The notes under the pieces are model-generated. The model did no database searches. It saw only the letters and a program-made list of their open reading frames with translations, and was not told the origin of the DNA. From contig NZ_JAPUVQ010000127.1 of assembly GCF_029255145.1 (NCBI RefSeq), positions 1 through 64,000 on the forward strand: a stretch of DNA of 64,000 nt, in the 5' to 3' direction. Of the stretch, positions 54,154 through 63,173 are shown in pieces (positions within the stretch are counted from its first letter, which is position 1; every line of letters begins with the position of its first letter). The stretch is from Accumulibacter sp003538495 (GTDB taxonomy: Bacteria; Pseudomonadota; Gammaproteobacteria; Burkholderiales; Rhodocyclaceae). Position numbers and translations under genes: made by a program.

Positions 54154-55059
54154 ATGATCACAATTTTGCGGCGCCTCGCCATTGCAGCAACGCTTGCCAC
54201 CACCCTGATGTCGGTGCCGGTTATGGCGCAGGAATTGACCGGTACGCTGAAGAAGATCAAGGATACCGGGGTGATCACACTCGGCCATCGCGAATCGTCG
54301 ATCCCGTTCTCGTACTACGACGACAAGCAGCAGGTCATCGGCTACTCGCAGGACATGATGCTCAAGGCCGTCGATGCGATCAAGGCCGAATTGAAGCTCG
54401 CCAAGCTTGATGTCAAGCTGGTGCCCGTCACCTCCGAGAATCGCATCACGCTGGTCCAGAATGGTTCGGTCGACCTGGAATGTGGTTCGACGACCAACAC
54501 CACGGAACGTCAGAAACAGGTCAGCTTCTCATACAGCATCTTCGTCGTCGGTACCCGCCTGATGACCAAGACCAGCTCCGGAATCAAGGATTTTCCCGAT
54601 CTGGCTGGCAAGAATGTCGTGACCACCGCCGGCACCACCTCCGAACGTCTGCTGCGCAAGATGAACGAAGACAACAACATGAAGATGAAGATCATCAGCA
54701 CCAAGGATCACGGGGAAGCGTTCCTGACCCTGAAAAGCGGCCGAGCGGCGGCCTTCGTGATGGACGAAGTGTTGCTGTACGGCGAAATGGCAAAAGCCAA
54801 GAACGCCGGCGAGTGGGTCGTGGTCGGTACGCCACAGTCGTATGAAGCCTATGGCTGCATGTTGCGCAAGGACGACCAGGCCTTCAAGAAGGTCGTCGAT
54901 GGGGCGCTCGCCAAGGTGATGACCTCGGGCGAAGCGGACAAGCTCTACGCCAAGTGGTTCCTGCAGCCAATCCCCCCGAAGGGCCTGAACCTCAACTTCG
55001 CACTCTCGTACGCACTCAAGAAGCTGTACAAGTCGCCCAACGACAAGGCATACGATTAG
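54154..55059 (+). CDS. periplasmic amino-acid binding protein, GltI-like
   Basis: The 301-aa product has a Sec signal peptide (cleavage near VMAQE) and a type 3 solute-binding fold with ITLGHRESSIPFSYYDDKQ, DLECGSTTNTTERQ and a final YKSPNDKAYD. This is close to glutamate/aspartate-binding proteins of ABC importers. No permease or ATPase gene is adjacent, so it is an orphan or serves a transporter elsewhere. AAGGAG precedes the ATG. It closes the 46.6-55.1 kb gene set. Confidence 0.9.
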   Translation: MITILRRLAIAATLATTLMSVPVMAQELTGTLKKIKDTGVITLGHRESSIPFSYYDDKQQVIGYSQDMMLKAVDAIKAELKLAKLDVKLVPVTSENRITLVQNGSVDLECGSTTNTTERQKQVSFSYSIFVVGTRLMTKTSSGIKDFPDLAGKNVVTTAGTTSERLLRKMNEDNNMKMKIISTKDHGEAFLTLKSGRAAAFVMDEVLLYGEMAKAKNAGEWVVVGTPQSYEAYGCMLRKDDQAFKKVVDGALAKVMTSGEADKLYAKWFLQPIPPKGLNLNFALSYALKKLYKSPNDKAYD

Positions 55060-55138
55060 CTTTCGCGGCAAGGGCAAGGCCATCTGCTCTTCCCGAACTA
55101 CGGTCTCAGCCTGACGGCGCGAAGGATCCGGTGAAGTC

Positions 55139-55170
55139 GCGAAGCGGGCTCTCGCAGGCGCCCGCTTCGC
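55139..55170 (+). terminator. strong hairpin downstream of the binding-protein gene
   Basis: Perfect 11-bp inverted repeat GCGAAGCGGGC / GCCCGCTTCGC with a 10-nt loop, 80 nt past the stop codon. No T-run follows, so it may stabilise the mRNA end or act with Rho rather than as an intrinsic terminator. Confidence 0.55.
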
Positions 55171-56060
55171 GTTGCTGGCAGTCGCCGATCCAGCTACGCG
55201 ACCGGCCGCCTGACCCGCTTTCCGGCGATGGATGGTCGCCCGCGCCCTCCTCGCCTCGAGACCAGTCCTGCTTGCTGATTGGCGAACCGCTGGCGGTCCG
55301 CTGCCTGAAGCGCAAGCTGAAAATTCTGCCCTACCTGGAACCGCAGTACGACGAGTTTTCGCGAGCGACCACCGCCGTCAAGCCAAGCTGCTCCGCTGCG
55401 TCACGGGAAGCTTCGTCAGGCTGCCCTTGACCTGGCTCCCGGGCATCTACTCCACTTGCGCCAAGGGCATTCACCACCCCAAGAAAGAAGAGGCTCGACC
55501 GGATCTCGCGACGGACAAACGACAGCAGGCTCGACTACCGCCTGCCTTGCGCGTATTTCCGACCTCCGCGCATTGCTTGGATCACTTCGGCGAGCGACGA
55601 AGGGGCCGTGCTAGCACAGCCCATCGCCACGCCAACGGTGCATTGACCATGGAAGCAAGACGCCCCGTGGCGAGTGACTGGAAATTGACTACGCGCAATG
55701 CTCGTGGTGCTGCGTGTTGGTTTTCCGGTTGCTCAGCGCGACCCGGAGCAGGTGATCCTTGGTGGCAACCGCGTTCCTCGGCGACCTCCGGGCGCAAGTC
55801 GCACAGCAGCAAGCATTGCGCCCGATCATCGCCATGCGCAATGCTTTGCCTCTTGCACCTCCTTGCACGCTGTTGCCGCCATGTGATTGGTAGCGAGAAA
55901 GGGCGGAGCCACTGGATTGGCGCATCCCGACGCCGCTTGCCCAACTCGCGCACATGTAGCCCTCCGCAATTGTCGGAAACCCGAAAATTCGCACAACAAG
56001 CAGATCTCCACGCCACTTGCCTTTGCACTTGGCATACCACCTTTGCCCAGGAAGCCGCGC
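55171..56060. other. decayed stretch without a supported gene
   Basis: About 900 bp with long but unconvincing open frames. A protein-like run LKRKLKILPYLEPQYDEF occurs near 55305-55360 and breaks off, suggesting the remnant of a gene I cannot identify. No promoter, tRNA or array is seen. Confidence 0.45.
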
Positions 56061-56063
56061 TGC

Positions 56064-56170
56064 CGGCGGCACTGCTCTATCGCGTTCTCCACCACGCGCG
56101 GATCGTGCCGATCACCGGGGAAAGCCACCCGCTCAAGCATCAGCTGCAGGCGGGAATGGTTCAGGCCAGG
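56064..56170 (+). pseudogene. IS21-type IstB helper ATPase remnant
   Basis: About 35 codons read LLYRVLHHARIVPITGES and HPLKHQLQAG, resembling the C-terminal end of IstB (RLLHH...ITGDSYRLK...AG). Nothing of the ATPase motifs is present. The match is short, so the family call is tentative. Confidence 0.45.
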
Positions 56171-56548
56171 AAGCCCACCGCCGCGGGTTTAGCGGCGCCG
56201 CGGAGGTGGGGCCTCCTCCGCCATCACAGAGCATTGGGGGTGTATCAGTTTCATATCGGTGGCAAGCGAAAAAAACCGTGTCAGATTTCAATCGGTGTTG
56301 GCAGCGTGACGACAATGGCAAAGGTCGGCATCTTCTTCAGCACCGAAACCTGAAAGCGCCCGCGCACGGCCGGAGCGCTGCCGAGGTGCAGAAAGTAAAG
56401 TTCCCCACCTCCCGATGCACCGCCCGCACGCACGCCGCTCGGCAGCGTGATGGTTCCAGAGCCTTCTTTCGTCGTGAAAGAGGCCCCTTGAAATCGGGCC
56501 AGGACGCGCATGACTTTTTGCTCATGGCAAGCATTCCTCTCTTTCCGA
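56171..56548. other. intergenic stretch, possibly with a small minus-strand remnant
   Basis: No gene is firmly supported. A minus-strand frame 56281-56511 encodes 76 aa with reasonable composition, including GGELYFLHLGSAPAV, but it has no recognisable family and no good ribosome-binding site. Confidence 0.35.
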
Positions 56549-57240
56549 AACTGCCCCGATGAACAGCGTGTGCTCTACGAGGGCTACTGGATCAAGACCT
56601 GTCCGGTCCCAGCCGATTCGCCGCAGGGGAAGAAATCGCTGATCGAAGCAAGCGCCCGGCGCCTGTTCAATCACACCGAGCATGGCCTCAACATTCCAGG
56701 CTGCCGGCTCGACGAGGCGCGGGCGAATTGCCAGGCGCAGGCCGATCCGGCGCGGCAGCGGGTCAAAGCCGGCATACTGGCTGGCTCCCTGTTCACCCGG
56801 GGAACCGACATCTTCAGACCACTGGTCGACTTGCGGGCCGGCGGAATCGTCGACTCGCAGCGACAATGCGCTGATGCGGGCATGCGGCCAATGCCTGCTC
56901 GAAGCGATGCAACTCGGTCGCTTCCTCCTGCACCTTAGCGGCGAGGAAGGGAGCGACGAATTGTGGGGCGAACCATTTCGCGCGTTCTCGATTCCGGTCG
57001 AGGCTTTCTACGAAAGCCGTTACGTCAAGATTGGCCAGAGTACGGGCGACATCGACCGGATCGCCGAGGCGATCATCGGCAGCTTCACCCGGATTCCGGC
57101 TTTCGCAAGCGTCGAAGCACCGATTCGCGACTTCGCCAGAGCGGTTAGGCTCAAGACCGAAACGCTGCGCAGCGACGGCGGCATTTTCGACGTCTGGTCA
57201 CAAGTGATGACGGCCGGCGAGCGACTGGCGAGCTTTGTGC
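56549..57240 (+). pseudogene. hypothetical gene, frameshifted
   Basis: I do not recognise the family. From about 56549 one frame reads naturally (DEQRVLYEGYWIKTCPV, then FNHTEHGLNIPGCRLDEAR and RGTDIFRPLVDL). Near 56870 the coding character moves to another frame, which continues CGQCLLEAMQLGRFLLHLSGE, then PVEAFYESRYVKIGQ and SDGGIFDVWSQVM to about 57240. Together this is roughly 230 residues of one protein broken by a single frameshift. Both ends are unclear. Confidence 0.55.
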
Positions 57241-57436
57241 CGCAAGCGGCCGCATTCCCTTCATGCCGCCACCTCTGCCAGCATGAACAGCGCCAGCCCA
57301 CCGGCGATCGCGCGCCCTGGCCCAGGGGCAAAGTGCCGGGTTGCGGTGCACTGTCTGCGCTTCGCCGACGACCGCCCTGTCTTCCAAGCGTGCCGGGAGT
57401 CGCCGTCGGCCGTGTGCTGGCAAGGCTGCTGCTGCC

Positions 57437-59779
57437 CTACACCTGCGGCCGACCAAGCGACTGGTCGCCAATCCAGCCGTCCTCGACCACACCTCGTTTC
57501 CGCAGCGCGAACCGTTCGAAATCATCGATCGCCAACGGTCGGCTGAAGAAATAGCCCTGACCGGTATCGCACCCGGCGCTGGCCAGAAGGTTCCTTTGGC
57601 CTGCGCTGTCCACCCCCTCGGCGATCACGCCGAGTCCAAGGCAGTGAGCCAGCGCGACGATGCTCCTGGCGATTGCCGCGTCGTTGGCGTCGCTGAGCAC
57701 GTCGCGAATAAAGGACCGGTCGATTTTCAACTGATCCAGCGGCAGCCGCTTCAGGTAAGACAAAGAGGAATAGCCGGTGCCGAAGTCATCGAGCGAGAAG
57801 CTGAAGCCCGCAGCTTTCATCTTGAAGACCTTGGCGATCAGGTCGTCGACGTGGTCAACCAGCAGACTTTCGGTCAGTTCGAGCGTCAGCCGCTTGGGAT
57901 TGGCACCGGTTTGCGCGAGGATCGCCAGGACCTCGTCGGCGAAGTGAGGTTCGTGGAATTGCCGAGCGCTGACGTTCACCGCGATCGAGAGCTGCGCCAG
58001 CTCTGCTCGACTGGCCCAGAGTGCCAACTGGCTGCACGCAGCTTCCAGAACCCAGCGGCCCAAGGGAAGAATCAAGCCGCTTCGTTCAGCCTGCGGGATG
58101 AACTCGCCAGGAAGCACCAAACCGTGCCCGGGGCGCGACCAGCGCAGCAGCGCTTCGCCTCCGGTGACGCTGCCATCGACGGTCACCTGCGGCTGGTAGT
58201 GAAGCATGAACTGGTTTTCCCGAATCGCTCGGCGCAGAAAGTCCTCCATTTTGGCTTTCCCGAGAGCGACACCGTGCATCGCCGGGTCAAAGAAAGCGAA
58301 GCGGTTGCGGCCGCTTTTCTTGATCCCGTACATCGCCAGATCGGCCTGTTTCAACATCTCGTCAAGCGACGTTTCACGCCCGCGGAACAAGGTGGCGCCG
58401 ATGCTCGCCGAGCTGCGATGCTCGATACCTCCAAGCTGATGCACGTGATTGAGCGCGGCGAGAATCTTTGCGCCGACGCCTTCGGTCTGCCTGGCGGCGT
58501 CGTCCTGGTTCGCGCCCAGACCGACCAGCAGCACCACGAACTCGTCGCCGCCCAGCCGCGCCACCGTGTCGCCCTCACGAACGTTGGCGCTGATCCGTTG
58601 CGCAACGCTTTGCAGCAGGAGATCGCCTTTGTCATGACCGTGAGTGTCGTTGAGCGCCTTGAAGCGATCGATGTCGATGAACAGCAGGGCAGCGAAAGTT
58701 CGATTGCGGCGACTGGCGATCATCGCCTGTTTGATATGGTCCTGCAGGAGTGCGCGGTTGGGCAAATGGGTAAGGTGATCAAAGAAGGCTAGGGCCTCGA
58801 TCTCCTTTTCGGCCTTCTTGCGCGCCGTAATGTCGTAATGCGTCGCGATGTAATGGCTAATGCTGCCGTCGCCAGCTTTCACGGCCGAGACGCTGAGCCA
58901 TTTCGGGTACACCTCTCCGTCCTTGCGCCGGTCCCAGACTTCTCCCTGCCAGCCGCCGGTACGATCGATCGTTTGCCACATGCTGCGAAAGAAATCGGCG
59001 CCGTGCACACCGGATTCGAGCAAGCGGGGAGTCTGTCCGACGGCTTCCTCGGCGCCGTAGCCGGTGATTTCGGTGAACGCCCGGTTGACCCGCAGGATCA
59101 CGCCTGCGGCGTCGATGACCATCATGCTTTGCTGTGACTCGAAGGCGACGGCAGCGATCCGCAGCTCGGCCTCGGCCTGCTTGCGCTCGCTGATGTCGCT
59201 GATCACCAGGCGAAGCACCGATGCGCCATCGGCCTCGTGCGCGCCGACGGTTTCCAGGCGCGCCCAGAATGGCGTGCCGTCGTGCCGTACCATCCGCAAC
59301 TCGCACGCCTGCATCGCACCGCTTTCCCGGAGTTGCTTGCGGTGCAGGTAGAAGAGATCCTGATCGCTCTTGAGAATGAAGCTGCTGATCCTTTGCTTGA
59401 CCAGCGCGGCGCGGGCGACGCCCAACAAGCCGGCAGCCGTGAGATTGGCCTCGATGATCAGCCCGCGCTCGCTCAAGGTGCAGTAACCGACCGGCGCCAG
59501 GTCGTAGATCTCGAAGTAGCGAGTCCGCGCGACGTCCAGTTCGACCTGCGCCCGGCGCAGTTCGTCGTTCTGCATTTCGAGCTCGATCTGATGCACGCGC
59601 AGTTCATGCAGTGTTTGCCGGATCGCTTCGGGCGCCATCGTCTCGGTCTCGTCCGGGGACTGGCCGGCGTTTTGCAGCAACGTCTTCTCCGCCTTTCGGC
59701 GCAGCGCCGAGGCGGCACCCGGAGGTTTGTTCCGCGTCGCCGGCGCGGCCAGGTCAGGGCGTTTGCCCAGGCTGGTCAC
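57437..59779 (-). CDS. PAS-PAS-GGDEF-EAL cyclic-di-GMP signalling protein
   Basis: The 780-aa cytoplasmic protein has an N-terminal coiled segment (LHELRVHQIELEMQNDELR), two PAS domains (about 80-330), a GGDEF domain with an intact RLGGDEF near 408, and an EAL domain with EALLRW near 541 and DDFGTGYSS. Both catalytic motifs look functional, so it may make or degrade cyclic di-GMP. GTG 59779 overlaps the stop of the upstream CheB-CheR gene (GTGA), indicating coupled translation and a shared signal. Confidence 0.9.
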   Translation of the reverse strand: MTSLGKRPDLAAPATRNKPPGAASALRRKAEKTLLQNAGQSPDETETMAPEAIRQTLHELRVHQIELEMQNDELRRAQVELDVARTRYFEIYDLAPVGYCTLSERGLIIEANLTAAGLLGVARAALVKQRISSFILKSDQDLFYLHRKQLRESGAMQACELRMVRHDGTPFWARLETVGAHEADGASVLRLVISDISERKQAEAELRIAAVAFESQQSMMVIDAAGVILRVNRAFTEITGYGAEEAVGQTPRLLESGVHGADFFRSMWQTIDRTGGWQGEVWDRRKDGEVYPKWLSVSAVKAGDGSISHYIATHYDITARKKAEKEIEALAFFDHLTHLPNRALLQDHIKQAMIASRRNRTFAALLFIDIDRFKALNDTHGHDKGDLLLQSVAQRISANVREGDTVARLGGDEFVVLLVGLGANQDDAARQTEGVGAKILAALNHVHQLGGIEHRSSASIGATLFRGRETSLDEMLKQADLAMYGIKKSGRNRFAFFDPAMHGVALGKAKMEDFLRRAIRENQFMLHYQPQVTVDGSVTGGEALLRWSRPGHGLVLPGEFIPQAERSGLILPLGRWVLEAACSQLALWASRAELAQLSIAVNVSARQFHEPHFADEVLAILAQTGANPKRLTLELTESLLVDHVDDLIAKVFKMKAAGFSFSLDDFGTGYSSLSYLKRLPLDQLKIDRSFIRDVLSDANDAAIARSIVALAHCLGLGVIAEGVDSAGQRNLLASAGCDTGQGYFFSRPLAIDDFERFALRKRGVVEDGWIGDQSLGRPQV

Positions 59780-62700
59780 CGGGCGTATCGACCTGGAGAG
59801 GCCACCTCCGCCGCCTCCTTCAACCGCTCGGTGGTGGCAATCGCGTACACCCGTCCGGCCTCGTTCAGCAAAGCGGTGGCTGTCACCCAAACGTCCACCA
59901 CAGAGCCATCGCTGGTCAGCCGCTGCGTCAGGTGCGGCTCCAGAACCTCAGCCCGGCCAAGCTGATCGACCCGGATCACGGCCTCGTCCTGCAGGGGCTG
60001 CGGAATCCGCGCGCGCACGTTCATCAGCAGCGCCTCGGCTTCGCTCCAGCCGTACATCCTGACTGCGGCCGGGTTCCAGGCCAGGCTCCGGCCGTCCAGG
60101 TCCTGCATGGTGATTGCATCAAAGGCATCGCGAACGACAACGCCGAGACGAAGCAGCTTGTTGGCGCTGTCGAGCGAATCCTCCATCCGCTTCATCTCGG
60201 TGATGTCCGCAAAAGTAATGACTGCGCCCTCGATGACGTTGTCCAGGGTGCGATACGGCCGGATGCGCATCATGTACCACAGCCCGGACTTGCTCTGTAC
60301 CTGCGCGTCCTTGGGCTCCAGGGTATCGAGCACGGCCTGCAGGTCTGCCAGCAGGCCATCGTAGCCGACCAGGTTGGACACGATGTGGGCCACCGGCCGA
60401 CCAAGGTCGCCGGGGATCAGGTTGATGATCTGCGTAGCGGAGGGGGTGAAGCGCAGGATGCGCAACTGATGATCGACAAAGACGGTGGCGATGCCGGTGC
60501 CAGCCAGCAGGTTGTTCATGTCGTTATTGGCGCGTGACAGGTCGGCGACCTTGGTCTGCAACTCGACGTTGACCGTGGTCAGTTCTTCGTTGACCGATTG
60601 CAACTCCTCCTTGGAGGTCTCGAGCTCTTCGTTGGTCGATTGCAACTCCTCGTTAACCGACTGCATTTCCTCGTTGGAGGACTTGAGTTCCTCGTTGGCG
60701 GTCTCGAGTTCCTCATGGGCGCTCTGCAGGTACTCGTCCCTGGCGCGCAGTTCTTCGGTGACTGCCGCCAGCCGCGCATCGGCGCTGTCGCTGGCGTCGA
60801 CATCGACGCCACCGCTGGCGCCTGGCAGGCGCTGCTCGGCTTCTGGAACGGGGGTACGCGCCTCCTCCAGGATCACCAGATACAGCGGTGACATCGGCGG
60901 CGCGGTCAAGTCTGTGGTCAGCGGGTGGATGCTCAGGTCCAGCTTCGCGAAGTGACCGTTGTTCTTGACGCGCAGCCCCTCGACCCGGACGCTCTCCTTG
61001 CTGCAAACAGCTTTGTGCAGACTCGTGCTGAGCTCCAGCCGCAGCCCTTCGCGAGCCATCTTGACGACGTTGTTGATGCCCGCCTCGCCCGGTGCCAACT
61101 CCAGGTAGGCGCCGCTGCGACCGTGCAGGTATAGGATGTCGCCCTGCCCGTTGACCAGCGCCGCGGCTGGAGCGAGGCGCTGCAGGAGCGCCTGCTCGGT
61201 CAGCTCGCGCAAGGACGGGGGCACCGGCAATGCGGTTTTTGCGGCGCCGCGTGCGATCGCCGTCCGCGGCGGCAGCAAGCGGCTCATCACCACGCGCTGC
61301 ATGCCAGTGACGTCTTCCCTGCGCTGGTACAGCTTCGCCTTGCGGTCGAGAACGGCAAACAGACTGGTCGAGTCGCCGATGCTTTCGGAGGTGCCGAGGA
61401 ACAGCACGCCGCGCGGATTCAGCGCGTAGTGGAACATCGGCATCAGCCGCTTCTGCGTCTCCGCGCCCAGATAGATCAGCAGGTTCCGGCAGCTGATCAG
61501 GTCGAGCCTGGAGAACGGCGGGTCTTTGATCAGGTCCTGCTCGGAAAAGATCAGCAGGTCGCGGATACTCTTGTGAATACGGTACGCGCCGCCCGCCTCC
61601 GCGCTAAAGAAACGCGCCAGCCGCTGCGGCGAAACGTCGACCGCGATACTGGCCGGATAGAGCCCGGCGCGGGCGGTGGCGATCGCCCGGCGGTCGATGT
61701 CGGTGGCGAAGATCTGCACCGGGTACCTTTGCTTGAGCGCTTCCATGCGCTCCTGCAGCAGGATGGCGATTGAATAGGCTTCCTCGCCGCTCGAGCATCC
61801 GGCCGACCAGGCGCGAATCACGCTGCCTGCCGGTCGGTCGTCGAAGAGCACCGGCAGCAGCTGGTCCTCGAGGATCTGGAAAGCCTCCGGGTCGCGGAAG
61901 AAATTGGTGACCCCGATCAGCAGGTCGCCAAACAGCGCCTCGACCTCGGTCGGCGTCTGCTGCAGAAACCTGACGTAGGCGTCCAGCGCCTCGATCTGGT
62001 GGACGCTCATGCGGCGCAGGATGCGGCGGTGGATGCTGCTTGGCTTGTATTGGGAGAAGTCGTGGCCGGTTTGTGCTCGCAACAGGACGAATATCTTCTT
62101 CAGCGCGCCCTCGACCTTGGGGTGCGGGTCGGCGGCGAGGTGGTGCAGCTTGCCGAAGGCGTGTGCGGCGTAGGCGATAAGCCGGGCGGGCATCTCGGCC
62201 GGCGGCAGCTGCCAATCCACCAGACCGGTGGCAATGGCGCTGCGCGGCATGCCGTCGAACTCGGTCGAAGCAGGGTCCTGCGCCATCACCATCCCACCCT
62301 CGGCCTTGATCGCCCGCACGCCCAGGGTACCGTCGCTGCCGGTACCGGCGAGCACGATCGCGATCGCATGCTCGTGCTGGTCGTCGGCAAGCGAACGAAA
62401 GAAGAAATCAATCGGCAGGCGCTGGCCGCGCGGCTCCGACGGCTCGAGCAATTCCAGCCGGCCATTCAAGAACGCCATGTGACGGTTGGGCGGGATGATG
62501 TACGTGCAGTTTGGCTGCACCCGCATGCCATCCTCGACCTCGAAGACCTGCATCCGCGTGTACCGCCGGACCAGCTCGGCGAGGATGCTCTTGTGGTCCG
62601 GCGCCAGGTGCTGGACCAGCACAAAAGCCATGCCCGGGTCGGTAGCGCCGGGCAATCCGGAAAAGAAGGCCTCGAACGCCGCCAGACCACCAGCCGACGC

Positions 62701-62814
62701 GCCGATGCCGACGATCGGGAAGGGTTGGTCCGCGGCACTTTCGTCCGGATCGGCCCGGGCGAGTGGCGACGGCAGCGATGTCCCGGCCTTGCCGGTGTCC
62801 TTTCCGGCTTTCAT
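59776..62814 (-). CDS. CheB-CheR fusion with coiled coil and PAS domains
   Basis: The 1012-aa protein fuses a CheB-type methylesterase (triad S40 in GASAGG, H69 in QHLAPDH and D161 in GTGSDGT) to a CheR-type methyltransferase (SIHRRILRRM, WSAGCSSGEEAYSIAI, DLISCRNLLIYL). About 685-756 is a regular heptad coiled coil rich in NEEL repeats, followed by two PAS domains. It has no receiver domain. Such fusions are not part of classical chemotaxis. ATG 62814 follows GGGGGGAT and is preferred over 62826 and 62907. Confidence 0.92.
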   Translation of the reverse strand: MKAGKDTGKAGTSLPSPLARADPDESAADQPFPIVGIGASAGGLAAFEAFFSGLPGATDPGMAFVLVQHLAPDHKSILAELVRRYTRMQVFEVEDGMRVQPNCTYIIPPNRHMAFLNGRLELLEPSEPRGQRLPIDFFFRSLADDQHEHAIAIVLAGTGSDGTLGVRAIKAEGGMVMAQDPASTEFDGMPRSAIATGLVDWQLPPAEMPARLIAYAAHAFGKLHHLAADPHPKVEGALKKIFVLLRAQTGHDFSQYKPSSIHRRILRRMSVHQIEALDAYVRFLQQTPTEVEALFGDLLIGVTNFFRDPEAFQILEDQLLPVLFDDRPAGSVIRAWSAGCSSGEEAYSIAILLQERMEALKQRYPVQIFATDIDRRAIATARAGLYPASIAVDVSPQRLARFFSAEAGGAYRIHKSIRDLLIFSEQDLIKDPPFSRLDLISCRNLLIYLGAETQKRLMPMFHYALNPRGVLFLGTSESIGDSTSLFAVLDRKAKLYQRREDVTGMQRVVMSRLLPPRTAIARGAAKTALPVPPSLRELTEQALLQRLAPAAALVNGQGDILYLHGRSGAYLELAPGEAGINNVVKMAREGLRLELSTSLHKAVCSKESVRVEGLRVKNNGHFAKLDLSIHPLTTDLTAPPMSPLYLVILEEARTPVPEAEQRLPGASGGVDVDASDSADARLAAVTEELRARDEYLQSAHEELETANEELKSSNEEMQSVNEELQSTNEELETSKEELQSVNEELTTVNVELQTKVADLSRANNDMNNLLAGTGIATVFVDHQLRILRFTPSATQIINLIPGDLGRPVAHIVSNLVGYDGLLADLQAVLDTLEPKDAQVQSKSGLWYMMRIRPYRTLDNVIEGAVITFADITEMKRMEDSLDSANKLLRLGVVVRDAFDAITMQDLDGRSLAWNPAAVRMYGWSEAEALLMNVRARIPQPLQDEAVIRVDQLGRAEVLEPHLTQRLTSDGSVVDVWVTATALLNEAGRVYAIATTERLKEAAEVASPGRYAR

Positions 62815-63126
62815 GGATCCCCCCATGCTTGCGGCGGCTGAATTCGGCAATGATAGTCTGAGCACTTCCAGCAGGGGGTTTTTTTCGCGCCTCGAAACAC
62901 TTTTCACGGGTCGCCGCCGCCATCAGAGGAACGAAGCCGACGATCGAACCACGCTCCGCGCGGCGGACGCCTTCTCTCCACACGCCGTGGACAGCCTCGC
63001 GCATCGCCCGCCACGCGCCTGGCCGCCGCCCCGCATTGAGGCGGCCACGCCTGGCGGCGCACCAAGACAAGGCACCATTGCCAGACGCCACCCCGGGGCC
63101 ACCCGCCAAGTGGCCGATCTTTCCTC
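62815..63126. other. divergent region between the CheB-CheR gene and nasA
   Basis: No gene is supported. It should contain the CheB-CheR promoter on the minus strand and enhancer sites for the sigma-54 promoter on the plus strand. I see no clean NtrC-type palindrome by eye. Confidence 0.5.
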
Positions 63127-63144
63127 TTGGCACGGCTGTTGCTT
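63127..63144 (+). promoter_or_regulatory. sigma-54 promoter of nasA
   Basis: TTGGCACGGCTGTTGCTT matches the -24/-12 consensus (TGGCAC, five bases, TTGCT) exactly in the conserved positions, with the GG and GC pairs 10 bp apart. It is 30 nt upstream of the nasA start. Nitrate assimilation genes are commonly controlled by NtrC and RpoN. Confidence 0.88.
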
Positions 63145-63173
63145 CGCAACAGCAGGAGCGGAGCAAAAAAACC

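Noticed and set aside
55232..56353. 373-aa open frame on the plus strand
   Set aside because: No family resemblance, no ribosome-binding site and irregular composition; only its last part overlaps the IstB-like scrap.
57341..58792. 483-aa open frame on the plus strand
   Set aside because: Antisense to the EAL and GGDEF domains of the signalling protein.
60580..60760. Short regular DNA repeats resembling an array
   Set aside because: They encode the heptad coiled coil of the CheB-CheR fusion; there are no spacers or cas genes, and no CRISPR is seen in the window.
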